Shown here piece after piece: positions 63,715-64,000 of a stretch of DNA of 64,000 nucleotides. Every line of letters starts with the position of its first letter. The first letter of the stretch is position 1. Both the position numbers and the translations under genes were made by a program. The stretch lies in assembly GCF_003610195.1 (NCBI RefSeq), contig NZ_RAPO01000004.1, positions 186,001 through 250,000 on the forward strand. The letters run 5' to 3'. The notes beneath the pieces are model-generated. The model made no database searches and was not told the DNA's origin. It saw nothing but the letters and a program-made list of their open reading frames with translations. The stretch comes from Halopiger aswanensis. GTDB lineage: Archaea > Halobacteriota > Halobacteria > Halobacteriales > Natrialbaceae.

Positions 63715-63841
63715 GTTAGATATTTAACCTATACACTAGCTGTTCCACACAACTTTTTGCGATCATACGCCGCGGTATTATAGGTACTAACGGGGATTTT
63801 CTACCCTGATGCTTATAAATAATAAAGTCAAAGACAAAGTT

Positions 63842-63952
63842 ATGGAAATAGATATAGATCCGCTCATATTGATCGTATTAGGTTTCATCTTGATTGGTGC
63901 AAGCGGATTAGCAGTACTGCTTCTGAATATTTTCTTCAGTCCGTTATTTTGA
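63842..63952 (+). CDS. Tiny membrane protein of 36 residues
   Basis: The frame reads MEIDIDPLILIVLGFI, then a single hydrophobic helix ending in FFSPLF. A good TATA box (GCTTATAAATAA, 63811 on) lies 26 bases before the ATG, the right distance for a leaderless transcript. It could be a small holin-like or toxin-like protein of the AT-rich element. No family recognised. Confidence 0.45.
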   Translation: MEIDIDPLILIVLGFILIGASGLAVLLLNIFFSPLF

Positions 63953-64000
63953 TTATATTATCCGATCCCCCTGTGGTCGTACATCGACAGAATTAGTTTC

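Noticed and set aside
1-64000. CRISPR arrays, tRNA and rRNA genes
   Set aside because: No regularly spaced direct repeats and no cloverleaf-like or rRNA segments were noticed on reading. A tRNAscan-SE run would settle the tRNA question.

Overview
The window is a stretch of haloarchaeal chromosome or megaplasmid. The evidence is high GC, strongly acidic proteins, many Tat-type RR signal peptides, TATA-box promoters close to start codons, and families known mainly from Halobacteria (DUF7521, DUF7344, DUF5806, Bat-like HTH-10 regulators). A member of the Natrialbales (Haloterrigena/Natrinema-like) is my best guess, but I cannot fix the genus. I see no rRNA, tRNA, CRISPR array or intact insertion sequence.

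Layout. 1-5250: 3' end of a metallo-beta-lactamase-fold enzyme, a ZIP metal transporter, a flavoprotein disulfide reductase with a His-rich tail, a thioredoxin and a TauE/SafE exporter. 5300-8960: a redox and metal-handling cluster (SCO1, DUF7521, winged-helix regulator, two membrane proteins with Cys pairs, a DsbA-like protein) whose two promoter regions carry the same 23-bp palindrome. 9000-13070: hydrolase, a multicopper oxidase with a Gly/Pro/Met-rich insert, methyltransferase, DUF302 and a small MerT-like membrane protein. 13184-21911: a four-gene molybdopterin oxidoreductase operon (TorD-like chaperone, catalytic subunit, NrfD membrane anchor, Fe-S subunit) divergent from a Bat/DmsR-like regulator, with a repeated UAS-like element between them. 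22135-26545: CoA-disulfide reductase, M20 peptidase, DUF2892 and a Na+/H+ antiporter.

26950-35350 is a duplication zone. One promoter, 5' leader and Tat-signal cassette stands in front of two DUF1254 paralogs and also in front of a DNA photolyase, making a Tat-leader/photolyase chimera. A fourth, decayed copy lies at 35.1-35.3 kb. 33355-44219: MFS transporter, class V aminotransferase, DUF7344, a second Bat-like regulator, an SRPBCC protein, a methyltransferase, a TrxA-TrxB operon and a HemG-like flavodoxin. 44422-50926: two histidine kinases, a chemoreceptor and a frameshifted galactonate dehydratase relic. 51336-62032: UlaG-like MBL protein, AhpD-like protein, PadR regulator, DUF21-CBS protein, UspA, a second Na+/H+ antiporter, a four-copy DUF2249 protein, a sulfite-oxidase-like Moco protein and a second multicopper oxidase. 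From about 62.4 kb to the end the DNA becomes strikingly AT-rich and holds one HEPN/DUF4145-like gene and a tiny membrane ORF, probably the edge of an acquired element.

Common thread. Thiol, disulfide, sulfur and copper chemistry recurs: MBL enzyme, thioredoxins, TrxB, CoADR, DsbA, SCO1, TauE, Moco enzymes, DUF2249 and multicopper oxidases. The two thioredoxin genes share a promoter motif at matching distance from their starts, and the 5-8 kb cluster has its own shared operator, so at least two local regulons can be proposed from sequence.
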